Positions 34,968 through 45,690 of a stretch of DNA of 64,000 nucleotides are shown here, piece by piece. Position 1 is the first letter of the stretch; each line of letters opens with the position of its first letter. The translations under genes and the position numbers were made by a program. The notes beneath the pieces were generated by a model. The model was not told the origin of the DNA. It made no database searches and was given only the letters and a program-made list of their open reading frames with translations. Source of the DNA: Cryptomeria japonica (Eukaryota; Streptophyta; Pinopsida; Cupressales; Cupressaceae); the NCBI RefSeq assembly GCF_030272615.1, contig NC_081414.1, positions 765,315,483-765,379,482 of the forward strand, given 5' to 3'.

Positions 34968-36197
34968 TGTTGACCATTTGGTGGAATTGATTATGTGTTG
35001 CATTGATGTTTTTTCATTGATGCCAACACTAGTTATTTGGATGCTTTATCGACACCCTTCTAGTCCCGGTAGATTGAGTGGTTTCTGGTTAACTTGGATC
35101 CGACATGATTCGGTAGGCTCTAGTATAGTTTGGTGATGGAATTGGCTTGCTCATGATATTCATGCTCATATTTGGTTAGTTGGTTTTGGTCTGGTGATCG
35201 AATGCTATCCTGCTTGCTTAGAAGCTTAGTTTCTGGTTTCGGTGAGGGTTTCACCGGTAGAGATTTTGGTGGAGATCTTTGATGATTTGCATAAGTGGTG
35301 TTGGTTCAGCTTCTGGTGGAGTTTCTAGATGTTGTTGGTGATCATGTTAGAGACTTGGTGGATGGAGATCATTGTTGTGGCGTGTGGACCTATACTGGGT
35401 CCCGATTGATCTAGGTTATGGACTGGCTTTAACGTAACGTGTGGATAGGACATATTGATGTATTTATGGGATGTCTTATGTGTTGGATATTATTTGTTTG
35501 GCCTTAGGTTGACATGGTTTGTAATTATGTAATTGGTTTATCATCTGGTGGCCGACCTAATTGTTTATGGTTGAGGGTTTGTATATATAGATGTGAGATC
35601 TCATTGTAGATCATCATGGTTATTATTAGAGGTCATTGTCAAGGAATGTAATATGTGAATAATGTAATATCATTCAGGAAGAGGAGTTGGTCGATCATTG
35701 GAGATCGAGTTGGGTTTATGTAAGAGGATTTAGTCCTCCGGTATTGAGCTTAACCGAAACTGTACTCAGGCATAGGAGATGCTATCTTTTGTAGTTCAAC
35801 ACTTCTCTAGATTGTAGTCTGGATTTCTATGTAGTCAGTGAGGCTTCTTTTGTGACGAGCAATGCGCTCTAGGTTGTTGGCCTTCTTGCCAAGTGCAAGC
35901 CCCTCAATTGTAATTCACATACTTACTGCATAAGTATTATCTAACTGTGGGTAAGCTTCCCACTGTGGTTTTTCCCTTTACTGGGTTTTCCATGTACAAA
36001 TCTTGGTGTTATGTGGAAATATTTATTCTGTGATTATTGTTTATGCTTAATTGGTTTAACTTCTATTCCAGTATTAATGTTTTAGGTTCCGATATTAAAG
36101 TTTAAATTGCTAATGCTTCAAGTAATCCGAGACAACTGATTCACCCCCCCCCCCCCCCACCCCTCAGTTGTCTTCCGGTTATTTGAACTGTCTAACA
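34968..36197 (+). repeat. 3' LTR of element C
   Basis: This 1230-bp LTR begins TGTTGACC and ends TCTAACA, and is followed by the TAGGA target duplication. A long C tract lies at about 36146-36161. It matches the split 5' LTR with many substitutions. Confidence 0.93.
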
Positions 36198-36842
36198 TAG
36201 GATTCAATGTTATTCATATTGTGAGCATAGTGAATCAAATATTAATCCTATTGATAATGCTATCGTATATGGACTAAATTGACTTATGAATAAGAAGTAT
36301 ACATTATAGTCTATGTAGTTTATGTATGGTTAGAGAGAAGAAAATATTTTTAACTATTATTGAGTAGAAGTTCTTGGAAGTCACTTTTAGTAAATGATAA
36401 GCTTGCATAGTGCTATATTGAATTTTTGGTTGAACAAATATTATGTTGATAATGTATGAGTAACTACCATGGTTGATTTGCTTGATGCATAGGTAGTTGT
36501 GACAAGAATTAGATAATTGTGAGCATCAGATAATTCAAAATATAATGTTTTCAAGGTTCACCATCTTTTCTTTCCATGATACTTAATAACAACAAAATCC
36601 ACATGAGTTGTAGCGAGCTCATAGGATTAGCTTCCCAACCTAATTATCATACCCTTAATTAGTTATTTTAAGAATGCTCATTATCTGATAACCATATTTT
36701 AAAACCTCCTTTGATGGTACTCCTTGATGTGTTTTTTGGCAAATCAACATGTCCTATTATCCTATCATGATCGTTCATATTTTGGATCAAATACTTGTAA
36801 GTGTAGGCAACTCTTCAAAACTCATCATTTGTCCTTCACTGG
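36198..36842. other. Flanking non-coding DNA entering the inverted-repeat arm
   Basis: No gene is visible to about 36744. From there the sequence is the reverse complement of sequence near 47880-47995 and forms the outer part of the left inverted-repeat arm. Confidence 0.6.
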
Positions 36843-37087
36843 CTAGGACAAGTCTTCTTCCTTTCTTTCTAAATTCGGTTATCAACGATGATAAATTTTC
36901 CAAAATAAGTCACAATTTTTCACCGACTAGGACAAGTCTTTTTCCTTTCTTTCTAAATTCGGTTATCAACGATGATAAATTTTCCAAAATAAGTCACAAT
37001 TTTTCATCAGCTAGGACAAGTCTTCTTCCTTTCTTTCTAAATTCGGTTATCAACGATGATAAATTTTCCAAAATAAGTCACAATTTT
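36843..37087. repeat. Three tandem 84-bp units
   Basis: Three nearly identical 84-bp copies, each starting CTAGGACAAGTCTT and ending TCACAATTTTTCA. The inverted arm on the right has a single related unit (about 47855-47900), and a diverged one lies at about 37810-37860. The 84-bp period keeps a frame open (SVINDDKFSKISHNF) without any sign of coding. Confidence 0.92.
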
Positions 37088-37895
37088 ATGTTTTGTATCC
37101 AAATCCAAAATTTATTTATATTGCTCAAAAGTGTTGATTAACCAATCTTCCATCATTGAAGTTTATATACCATGATCATACTCATTTAAGATAAAAACCT
37201 TTGAGGGTGAAGCTCATCTTCCAAAATACATTCCTTCTAATGTAAACCTAAACTCAATGCATGCTTGAGGACAAAAGGAGGGAATAGATATTTCTAGAAA
37301 TAACAAATATATACCCATTTTTTGGAAATAGATGTGTTACAAGGAAGTGTTGAAAAACATTTCCTGTTTCAAGTAATAGATATTCATCTTGAATGCCAAA
37401 CCTTGTTTTGAATAACAGATTAAAAAAATTATGAGTAAGAAATATCTTAGACTAAAGAAACCCGTGATATATGCATACCACAAATAAAATCATATTTTTT
37501 CTACACTCATGAACCAATAATTTAATTCTATCAATAATGAGGGCAACAATTTTTGTTTTTATAATGAATGACAGTAGTCATAATAAAGTAATAAGGATGA
37601 AATTTCAATTGAAAGAAATGGAAGCAAATAGGAAAAAATATAGAAAAAAGAAGAGGATCAGAAGAGAAGGTATGATGCATACGCATCAAGATGAAGGTTT
37701 TTCTTTACCCTCAAATGAGATACAAATTGAAGTTTTTGATGTTGAATATAATGAAATGTTTGATATAAATGACATAGAAAATTATATTGAAAATGAAATA
37801 AAAGTGAAAATTATCTTTCTAAATCTCGTTATCAGTGATGATAAATTTTCCAAAATTCAGAACATTTTATTGACCTCTGAAAAATAGGTATAAAA
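37088..37895. other. Non-coding DNA between tandem repeat and U6
   Basis: No recognisable gene. A 116-codon open frame at 37537-37887 encodes a lysine-rich stretch (KKYRKKKRIRREG) ending in the same repeat-derived words as the 84-bp units. I do not support it as a gene. Confidence 0.5.
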
Positions 37896-37997
37896 TAAAT
37901 TTGAACCATTTCTCGATTTATGCGTGTCATCCTTGCTCAATGGCCATGCTACTCTTCTCTGTATCGTTCCAATTTTATCGGATGTCTCCGAAGTAAC
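37896..37997 (-). ncRNA. U6: U6 spliceosomal snRNA gene or variant, left copy
   Basis: The minus strand is a full-length (about 102-nt) U6-like sequence starting GTTACTTCGGAGACATCC. The central ATACAGAGAAGA (ACAGAGA box, pairs with the 5' splice site) and the AGC triad (GTAGCATGG) are kept, and it ends CATAAATCGAGAAATGG. It departs from the plant consensus in GATTAGC to GAGTAGC, in CCCTGCGC to CATTGAGC (internal stem-loop region), and near the 3' end (GGTTC). The terminator is a weak T3-A-T4. An upstream sequence element and TATA box are present at normal plant Pol III spacing. It could be a functional variant or an early pseudogene. Confidence 0.85.
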
Positions 37998-38018
37998 ACT
38001 AGTAGGGGCGTACAAAAC

Positions 38019-38026
38019 AATATATG
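38019..38026 (-). promoter_or_regulatory. TATA box of left U6
   Basis: The minus strand has CATATATTG about 25-30 bp before the U6 start, inside a block conserved with the right copy. Confidence 0.75.
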
Positions 38027-38052
38027 TGGTGTCAATATCATTTACACGTAAC

Positions 38053-38062
38053 AAATGTGGGA
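38053..38062 (-). promoter_or_regulatory. Upstream sequence element of left U6
   Basis: TCCCACATTT on the minus strand resembles the plant snRNA upstream element (consensus RTCCCACATCG). The gap to the TATA box of about 26 bp is the short, Pol III type spacing. Confidence 0.78.
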
Positions 38063-38275
38063 TTAAAGCCACGCGTGTCCTTCAATCCTTCCTTCCATCT
38101 CCTCGGGAGTAGAGACACGATAGAGTAGGCTAGACGTATTAAAGTAGAGTATATCAAAAAAACTAAAATGTAATGTTACAGATACCTCACCTCAACTCCT
38201 GCCAAGCAAAACTCAAACACTTCAACTGGGCAAAGCTGCTAACTAACCAAGCAAGCAAGCAAACAACCCTACCCT

Positions 38276-38347
38276 TGCCTCCACGCAGGATCGAACTACG
38301 GACCTTCAGTTTACAAGACTGACGCTCTACCACTGAGCTATAGAGGC
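38276..38347 (-). tRNA. tRNA-Thr(TGT), left copy
   Basis: A 72-nt cloverleaf without intron. The acceptor stem pairs GCCTCTA with TGGAGGC, with A as discriminator. The D-arm is AGCTCAGTGGTAGAGCGT, the anticodon loop is CTTGTAA in a TCAGT/ACTGA stem, and the T-arm contains GTTCGATCC. Internal A and B boxes are intact. It is identical by eye to the copy at 46901-46972 and lies in the inverted-repeat arm. Confidence 0.96.
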
Positions 38348-38494
38348 CTCTATGAGCAGAATGTTTGCCCATTGTTTCCAGTTCCAGGGGAATCTTGAAT
38401 CAGGAAACCTAAACCTCTACATACCGATGCTCACAACGCTGCGCTTCCTTTCTTGTTCAATCATTACAAAAAAAGAAAACTCATTTTGCAGTTC

Positions 38495-38567
38495 GGGGAT
38501 GTAGCTCACATGGTAGAGCGCTCGCTTTGCATGCGAGAGGTACGGGGTTCGATACCCCGCTTCTCCA
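38495..38567 (+). tRNA. tRNA-Ala(TGC), left copy
   Basis: A 73-nt cloverleaf without intron. The anticodon loop TTTGCAT lies in a CTCGC/GCGAG stem; the T-arm is CGGGG TTCGATA CCCCG; the discriminator is A. The acceptor stem carries one T-T mismatch at the sixth pair (GGGGATG against CTTCTCC), which the right copy does not have. A and B boxes are intact. Confidence 0.95.
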
Positions 38568-38654
38568 CTGATCTGTTCATCAATCTATTTGCAAGATTCG
38601 TTTTCTGTTTACAAAAATGTCCAGAAGTCAGCTTCTGGCTTTCCCTTCAACTCT

Positions 38655-38725
38655 GCACCAGTGGTCTAGTGGTAGAATAGTACCCTGCCACGGTACAGAC
38701 CCGGGTTCGATTCCCGGCTGGTGCA
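38655..38725 (+). tRNA. tRNA-Gly(GCC), left copy
   Basis: A 71-nt cloverleaf: acceptor GCACCAG/CTGGTGC with A discriminator, anticodon loop CTGCCAC, T-arm CCGGG TTCGATT CCCGG. A T5 terminator follows within about 10 bp. It matches 46546-46616 exactly by eye. Confidence 0.97.
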
Positions 38726-38940
38726 TACAGTTTTTCTTGATTTCGAAACATAGTTATACACTACTGTTTTAATTTAATTACCACCGGATAACAACAGGCA
38801 ATCACAGTGGGCTCAAATTTGCAGATCTGTTGAGCTTGGACTTCCAATATGTTTTGGAGGAAATTTGCGCCAGTTTAGGCCATCCATTTTACGCCCCCTC
38901 TCCTCAGTTACTAGGCCCCGGCCCCGGCCCCTCCTCTTTT
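38726..38940. repeat. Tail of left inverted-repeat arm
   Basis: Sequence downstream of tRNA-Gly is the reverse complement of about 46320-46545 (shared words: AACATAGTTATACA, GGAGGAAATTTGCGCC, GGCCATCCATTTTACG). No gene lies within it. Confidence 0.85.
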
Positions 38941-41859
38941 AAGGTCATTCTTAACCATGCATTCTTCTAGAGTTTTAACTATGATGCCTCACTCATTGCA
39001 TGTCATGCTTTTTTACATAATAACGTCACCTATCATAGGCCAATAGGTCTAGTTATTTCCCTTCGTATCAAGTGTTCTACAACAATAGTTCGTGCTACTT
39101 TACATTCACTATATTTCTAGGGTTTCCAATCATCTTGCTGTTAGATTGGACAACTGGTATTGATGGTAGGAATTCCATTCTAAGATATGTCAACCTTTTT
39201 GGGTCTACTAGTCCTACCACTTGGTCTTTCAAGAAGCACTCAAGTACTTCCTTATCCTCAACAATTATCATAAAACAATTCTTCCTAGTTAAGAATCTTT
39301 CTGGTGCATCACTTGTTGGTACGGTTTGAACTTCCTTAAAATGACCCCATTTCTTTTTAGTGCGATAATCAAAGTTTCATACACCTCTCACAATCTAGAG
39401 AAACACCAATGAACCAAACATATAGAGGATCCATGCGCAGTTCTTTTCACAACATATCCAAATTTGAATGATCGATCTCCATTTCACCACACCGAGGATT
39501 AGATGTGGACATTCAGTAGACCATTAGCAATGATGATGTATGTTCAACTTTAGTCAATGTTATGAATTATAACAAAATTTGTAACTAATGTGCCACACTA
39601 TACAATTACTTCTTCCTTCTTCTCAAACCTCCACCCAACTTGACCTTAATGGGGATGTTGGTGTATCTCAAGCACCTTAATTCGTGTTTTACATCTTTAT
39701 TTGTAATAGTTTAACAATATTTCTAACAATTTAGACTACAAATATCGTGTCCCTTTGATTAGTTTAGTTAATTTGAGATGGGTGTCTGCTCCATGTAACT
39801 CAATTTCACTAGATTGATTGATTAGTTAAATGATTTTCCCCATGTAATTATTTTCATTGGAATTTGTTAAATGATGCACTAAATTGGCTGATTGGTTAGA
39901 TTCAATGTCACTTTATTGGGTTGTGCAATTAACTTGTAGTTCTTTTTTTGACACCTCATCTAGTTTCTCTTAGTTATATTCTTAGCACTTGCGATTGTTT
40001 ATATAAAACACACATATTATCTAATTCTCTAATTTTATTTCCTTGCATATAGTGTCCCACCTTTTAACTTGTCTCTTTTTTCCTTTGCTACTAAAGTGTT
40101 GTCAAGATTCTACTCGAATGTGATAGAAAATATTTGTGGGCCAGATTGTTTTTGGGAAGTTAACATGTTGATGTTAGATTTTCAATAGTTTTCACACTTA
40201 AAAGGGCAATCTAAGTTTCATTGTTTTGGGAGAGGCCTAATTTTCACCCACCCTTATAAAATTATTGGGTCCTAATTTTTTTGTGCTTACAATCAAAGCT
40301 CAATATGTGGGAATGACTTGACAAACACAATACCCAACCTCAATGCCCCCTACAGCCCCCCATTTTTTATTTTTTAAAGGGGCTCTTTTTTCAATCTTTT
40401 TAATAGTCAATTGTGGTGGCAACAAATTACCAAAGGGCGTATTATAAAAGATTTTGTCTTGATCAATCCCATGTTTGATGAGTTTCACCCTCCATAGTAA
40501 AACTTGGGGAAGTTATTTTGTCTCTTGCCATCTACCTTTATTCTTGCAATGCATTGTTTTGTCCTATCGTGCTTGAATTCCCTTGTTGGAAAATTTGTGA
40601 GTGGAAGACAATGAATTTAGAAGAATTTTTAGGAAAGGAATCAATGTATATCAATATAATTATATAGTCTCATTGCTAATTTATTAGTTATATCACTTCC
40701 ATTATATACATGTATGACACTTGAATCAATGTGGTCTCAAATAGTATGTTTCAAATGCAAAAATTGATCGATATCATTACCAAGCACCCATTGGAAATGA
40801 CATAATGTCTTCGAGTCAAAAGAAGGTGACAAAGGCTAGTTGATATCAAGGGGTCTATTGTAAATTATTGTTGATGTTAGAATTTGTAACATTTCGGTTT
40901 ACAGGAACCAAAATGGAAGTAGACACATCATTGTACATGATGTGTACTTGCTACCACGAGGACCCAATACTATTAGAATGAATTTGTAACACATTATGGA
41001 CACCTGTCACCAAAGGAACAATATCACTTGATGGATAGTCTCACCCTTTATTTATTTACAAATGCCCGCTTTGATTTGATTATTCTTCGATTCTATGTAT
41101 GCTTGATGACGTCTTCGGATGCTCGATATTGCTCCATGATTATGGTTGCAAATGATAATGGATGGTGATGAGATGGGAGTGAGTGGTGATTTCTGTAGAG
41201 TAACGGTGCAGTTGAATGAAGGTGGAACACTTGGTATTGATTAGCAATAATTAGAACTATTACCCTCTCCTCGTTTATGGTTACTTTCAAAGATTCAAAC
41301 AAGTTATGTGACCACTCCAACACCTCCTAAACAACAAAAAACTATTAAGTTTTTATTTATTGAATATTTAGTAACATCCACATAGCACATCATATGGTGT
41401 ATCGATTTAATTCAAAATTTGAACCTTATTGAGCATATAAGTAATTTGTTATTCTGTTTATGTCCATAGTTTAGTGCCATGCATATGTAAACATGTCTAT
41501 AATGGGTAATGAAAAGTAACTTCTAGGGATGCTACTAGTTTAAGTGGAAAACCCGGAGAAAATGATTTGTAAGCTAGCAATGTCTTAAGAATTTTGATAA
41601 TTTACTATAAAGAGCTAAGTAGTCATTGAGTGTTGGTAAACAATTAAAAAAAAGAACAATAAAAAAGGAGATCACAATGCAAGAAGGAGAGTTTGTGTCA
41701 CTATATAGATGGTTGAATTTGATAACGAGAGTTTACAATTGATTTTTAGAAAGAAATAATTCTAAATTTTAAATGATAGAACAAAAATAATTAAAACTTT
41801 TTAATATGGATTACGTGGCAATAGAGTACTACAAGTCACCTCATTGCTGAAAAAGTATT
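38941..41859. other. AT-rich non-coding spacer between the arms
   Basis: Nearly 3 kb without a supported gene, RNA or transposon end on either strand. Confidence 0.5.
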
Positions 41860-42090
41860 CCATCCATAAATTGAAGTAAGGTACAAAGATATCATAGTTA
41901 AAAGAGGGGCAAAGAATATACTGCAACATATATCAACATAAAAGACGTAAAAAGAATGGTCTAAAAGAGCCCAATTTACTGAATGGCGGCGTGAAAAGGT
42001 TGGTTCGCTGTTGTTATCTGGAACTAAATGTTGTTCCAATTCTAATTAAATCAAAACAGCATTGTATACCTGTTTTTGAAAAACACAAGA

Positions 42091-42127
42091 TGGACCTGCC
42101 GGGAATCGAACCGTGGTCACTGGTGGG
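42091..42127 (-). pseudogene. tRNA-Gly relic with central deletion
   Basis: The minus strand has CCACCAGTG, corresponding to the 5' acceptor, joined to ACCACGGTTCGATTCCCGG and AGGTCCA, the T-arm and 3' acceptor. The D-arm and anticodon arm are gone. It occupies the place tRNA-Gly has in the right cluster. Confidence 0.85.
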
Positions 42128-42247
42128 AAGTTAAAGGGATTCGAAAGAGATTGATTGGGAATTTTTGTAACAGGAAAAATGAAAAGAAACGAATTTTTCC
42201 AGGATCATACGCCGCCGCCATTAACAGAATAATGAAATGTAAATAAG

Positions 42248-42320
42248 TGGAGATGTGGGGTATCGAACCCCGTACCTCTCGCATGCAAAGCGAGCGCTCT
42301 ACCATGTGAGCTACATCCCC
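42248..42320 (-). tRNA. tRNA-Ala(TGC), middle copy
   Basis: A 73-nt cloverleaf with anticodon loop TTTGCAT and an intact D-arm. The T-arm has one C-A mismatch at the base (CGGGG against CCCCA). The acceptor pairs GGGGATG with CATCTCC. It may be functional, but it lies in a block whose neighbours are dead. Confidence 0.88.
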
Positions 42321-42436
42321 AAGACAAAAATCCTAATTAAGCCACAAATTATCTAGTATATATGGGTTTTCCTGATTTAAGATTCCCTCATCTGTCATCA
42401 AAAGGCTAGAAACAACTGAAATTACTATTCACAATG

Positions 42437-42474
42437 GCCTACACAGCTAAGTCGTAGAGCGTCCTTTCAGTTTG
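42437..42474 (+). pseudogene. tRNA-Thr relic, 5' half
   Basis: GCCTACACAGCTAAGTCGTAGAGCGTC follows the tRNA-Thr 5' acceptor and D-arm with several substitutions and a one-base loss, then CTTTCAGTTTG is a remnant of the anticodon arm. The 3' half is missing. Position and orientation match tRNA-Thr in the right cluster. Confidence 0.75.
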
Positions 42475-42480
42475 TTTGAA

Positions 42481-43913
42481 TTTTTTTATTTTATTTGTTT
42501 CTTGTAGGATATGGGAGAGGAGCCAGAACGTTCACGTTTCTCAAAATCATATGTGAACATTTCAAAAAAAAAAGAATTTTTATACAGTAGCTTGCTTGTC
42601 AAGTCCCCTACTCAAAAACAAAATTTCAAGTTCATATGGTCAAATATGATGCCACATCAACATGTTTTTTTGTGAAGGTGTCCAAATTGGTCCCAAATTG
42701 TCATAAGATCCATAGGTGTGCACTAAGTCATGTTTACTTGTGCGCAAATGTGGCATCACATCATTGGTTATTTTTAGAATTTTAGAGGTACCTTTTTGGG
42801 GAAAAGCATTGACATGACATTTTTAGAGCACCACTATTGGTCTCATTTTGTCTATGTACTATAACATGTATCGGTACCTGCACATGTATTGGCTCCTCTC
42901 CCCTAGCAACATAGCTTTCACACATGTAGGACTACCCATTACAACACATCATAATCACAATTTGGATTTTAGTATATAATAAAGCTATGTGGAATATATA
43001 GGTTTTTTACTATGAGGTTGAAGTATTTGAAATTTGATCTTGTTCAACTCATAACTAATCTTCACATGTTCTTTGGGAACACCTCCAAAAATTACAATGA
43101 AATTATCTAGAGAACGATGTCATAGTAAATTTTTAACATTTCCCCTTCTTGATAAATATTATAGTTTGAAAAATAACAGAACATCTACTTTTTCATATAT
43201 TAAGCAATATACTATGTCTCATAGAATCCACAATTACATTATTTTGTGATCCAAAACCCACAATGCTTCTTTCCAAGATAAAGACAGATAAACACAACAT
43301 TGTTTTTTTTAGTGCATGAATAGTCCCCAAAAATATGTTTCAAACTTTCCTTGTGCCAACAAAAGGGGCATTTAAAGGTTGTTGAACTATCATACATCTC
43401 AACCTATTACCCACTAGCAATTTGAAATATATAATTTTTCAGGTCAAAATTTGGCCATTAACCTTTACCTTGTATCTATACTTCTATCCCTTCTATATTC
43501 TTAGCTCATAACTCATAAAGAAAATTCTCTTGTAATTTTCTTATGGTCAAGGTTAAAAAATATCTCTACAAACTTCTTGCTTAAGGTGAGCAACATCTCA
43601 CCTTACTTACCTTTCAGTTGTCTAGAATTGGGATCATAATTGTTTCATAAGGAAAATATGAGGTTAGTACTAGCAAACACATTTGTAACTACTAGCTTGC
43701 CTAAGTTAGATTTTCATATGTTAGACACAGGGCAAATTTGTTAGCACGATTATGATAATTCTCAAATAGATCACATCTTATTATTGGAATGATGACGTCT
43801 CTAATTAGTTAAATCCTATCTCGAAATAAAACTAAAACAAATATCAATATTCTAAGCATGTTTTGTTTTCTTGATGATCTAGATTAATTAATTAAGTCTC
43901 ATTCAAAACTCCT
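42481..43913. other. AT-rich non-coding spacer
   Basis: No supported gene, RNA or transposon end. Short open frames only. Confidence 0.5.
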
Positions 43914-43922
43914 CTCAACTTT

Positions 43923-44085
43923 GGACGCATCTATTTTGGCTCCAAAACGATAGTACGGATTGACTAACACACGTGCTAGTCGCGCGTTTTACACCGTCGA
44001 TTTTGCAATTAATGACTGCGATTGACTAACCTGTCACTAACACACTGTACGAAAGGTCCGTTTTAGAGCCAGAATAGATGCAGCC
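43923..44085. mobile_element. Mutator-like MITE, 163 bp
   Basis: Imperfect terminal inverted repeats (GCATCTATTTTGGCTCCAAA at the left; the right end reads GCATCTATTCTGGCTCTAAA on the other strand) enclose a non-coding core. A perfect 9-bp target duplication CTCAACTTT flanks it (43914-43922 and 44086-44094). Nine-base duplications are typical of Mutator-like transposons. The core contains a near-palindrome around CACGTG (43961-43981). Confidence 0.9.
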
Positions 44086-44094
44086 CTCAACTTT

Positions 44095-45589
44095 ATCCCT
44101 TGAAAAGAAACAATATTCATTTTATAATTATAAAAACCAAAAAATAAATGTGCCATGAATAGCCTACTCTCTTAGCTAGCTTTTGCATTAAATGCACGTG
44201 TATCGTAATTGTTAACTTCTTTTAAATGTCTTGAATTTTATCCATTGCTTCCTTTAGATGAACTAAATTAATGGCTATCGCAAATTGCTTTTGAATCTTA
44301 TGAAAAGATAGTTGACAAGCATCAAATATAAATTCATTGTATGCCACGTAGGATACTTGTGTACATGTCACACCCCTCGAAAAGTAGTCCTTGTGTGGCC
44401 CAATCCTATACTACCTATATTCTGATAGCTAGTGCTAACAGATTCTTCAACTTAATGCCCTTATATACCTAGCGGGGCCCTTTTCAACAAAGTGATAACA
44501 ACTCACCACCTATCTTCCACCATAGGATTTTTATTCGAGCTTATGAATATCATCAAAGCATCACATTAAGAGAATGACTCAACTCAAAATTATTATACAA
44601 TAAGAAATTGCCACCTACTTTAAGCCCAAAAAACCTTAAATGCTTTGCATGTAACAACACTTTATAGACCAATTAAAATATTTCAATTCACCTTGATATT
44701 AGAACACTTAGAATGCATATTCACCCACTAAGGAAATGTCTCAACAAAAGACATCTAGCAACCTTAATAAAAGATTTGGAAACCATAATTGTGATGCAAT
44801 TAGAGCATGCCACATCTCTTGAGCATATATTAACTCTATAGCTAAAAGCTTGTGATGAGATCCATCACATATTGCATTAAAAATTGGGGCCCATACCCAA
44901 GACAACGATGTGACATAGAAGTGAAGCCATTTCATATGCATAAGGACAAGACTTCGTAACTCTTCATATATTTAAGCATTTACTGACCAATTGGGAAGTA
45001 CCAACAAAACCCAAGTGAAAATCTATATATTATAACCAAAAGAAGATAAGTTAGCCCAAATTACACATGGCAACACAACACTAGCTTGTGGTCCTAATAA
45101 TATTGCAAAGTATAAATTGTAATGTGAAAGCTCATAGTGAAGCAATGTAGACTTGACATGTAGAAATTGACTAGGACCCAAATTAAAATAAAACCATGAC
45201 TACAAAACAAAAGGAAATAGACAACATCTAGTCAATAGAAAAATAGAAAAGTAGGGTTGGTAAATTAATGATACAAAAAGGGATAAAACCACCAACTTAA
45301 AGGATGGATAAAACCACCAACTTAAAGGATGCAATCCACATAGCTGGTCATCATAAAACTAGAAGCTTGATGCAACAAAGCACATGAAAAAAACCTGTAA
45401 GGACTTGGGTTTTGGTCATAGAATAAATCCTCATAATACCAAAATGAAGCAAAATGAAGTATATTGACTATTATATATTAAAATGAACTAACTTGAAAGC
45501 ATAATAGAAAGAGAAAGAAAAGGGAAGAAATCATCCAAAAGATCGGATGTCTATGAGAGCTTCTGCAAAGAAGGCTTCTTTTAGAACCC
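44095..45589. other. AT-rich non-coding spacer
   Basis: No supported gene or RNA. A short direct repeat GGATAAAACCACCAACTTAA occurs at about 45282 and 45306. Confidence 0.5.
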
Positions 45590-45690
45590 GCACATAAAAG
45601 ACCAAAGAGAAGGTTGGGGTGGTTGTTTAGGGGTTTGCCTTAGTCAAGCCCTCGATTTGGTGTTTCCACCTCCATAGACAACCAAGATGG
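45590..45690 (-). repeat. Relic resembling the LTR of element D
   Basis: On the minus strand, GGAGGTGGAAACACCAAAT, CTTGACTAAGGCAAACCCCT and a following CCACCCCAA parallel element D LTR positions 17088-17150 (GGAGGTGGAAATCACC, TTTGACTAAGGCAAAACCCT). No internal region or second LTR is visible, so this is an old fragment or solo LTR of a related family. The outer limits could not be set. Confidence 0.6.

Larger units (their letters stand above)
12755..36197 (+). mobile_element. Ty1/copia LTR retrotransposon C (outermost of the nest)
   Basis: The ends are TGTTAG...TAACA, flanked by a perfect 5-bp target duplication TAGGA (12750-12754 and 36198-36202). The 5' LTR is split by element B at 13366-29666; the 3' LTR is 34968-36197. 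Without the inserts C is about 7.1 kb, a normal copia size. Domain order is gag, protease, integrase, reverse transcriptase, RNase H on the plus strand, with many stops and frameshifts, so it is dead. LTR divergence by eye is greater than for B or D, fitting its role as the oldest layer. Confidence 0.95.
41860..42480 (-). repeat. Third, decayed copy of the Pol III block
   Basis: The segment keeps the order tRNA-Gly relic, tRNA-Ala, tRNA-Thr relic in the same orientation as the block at 46.2-47.0 kb. Homologous words also occur between the genes, for example TTAAAAGAGGGGCAAAGAA, AGAGATTGATTGGG and GATTTAAGATTCCCTC. No U6 trace is visible beyond the Thr relic. It is much more diverged than the left and right copies. 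Confidence 0.85.

Noticed and set aside
36843-37087. CRISPR-like regular repeats
   Set aside because: The units are directly adjacent with no spacers, only three copies, in a plant nuclear context.
36749-37141. 130-codon frame with three identical blocks
   Set aside because: It is produced by the 84-bp tandem repeat and lacks any coding sign outside it.
37537-37887. 116-codon lysine-rich frame
   Set aside because: No domain, the end is made of repeat-derived words, and the right arm has no counterpart frame.
38453-38680. Small open frames across tRNA genes (also 42117-42305, 46591-46773, 46706-47164, 46774-47001)
   Set aside because: Their recurring peptides (MVERSLCMREVRGSIP) are translations of tRNA-Ala and its neighbours.
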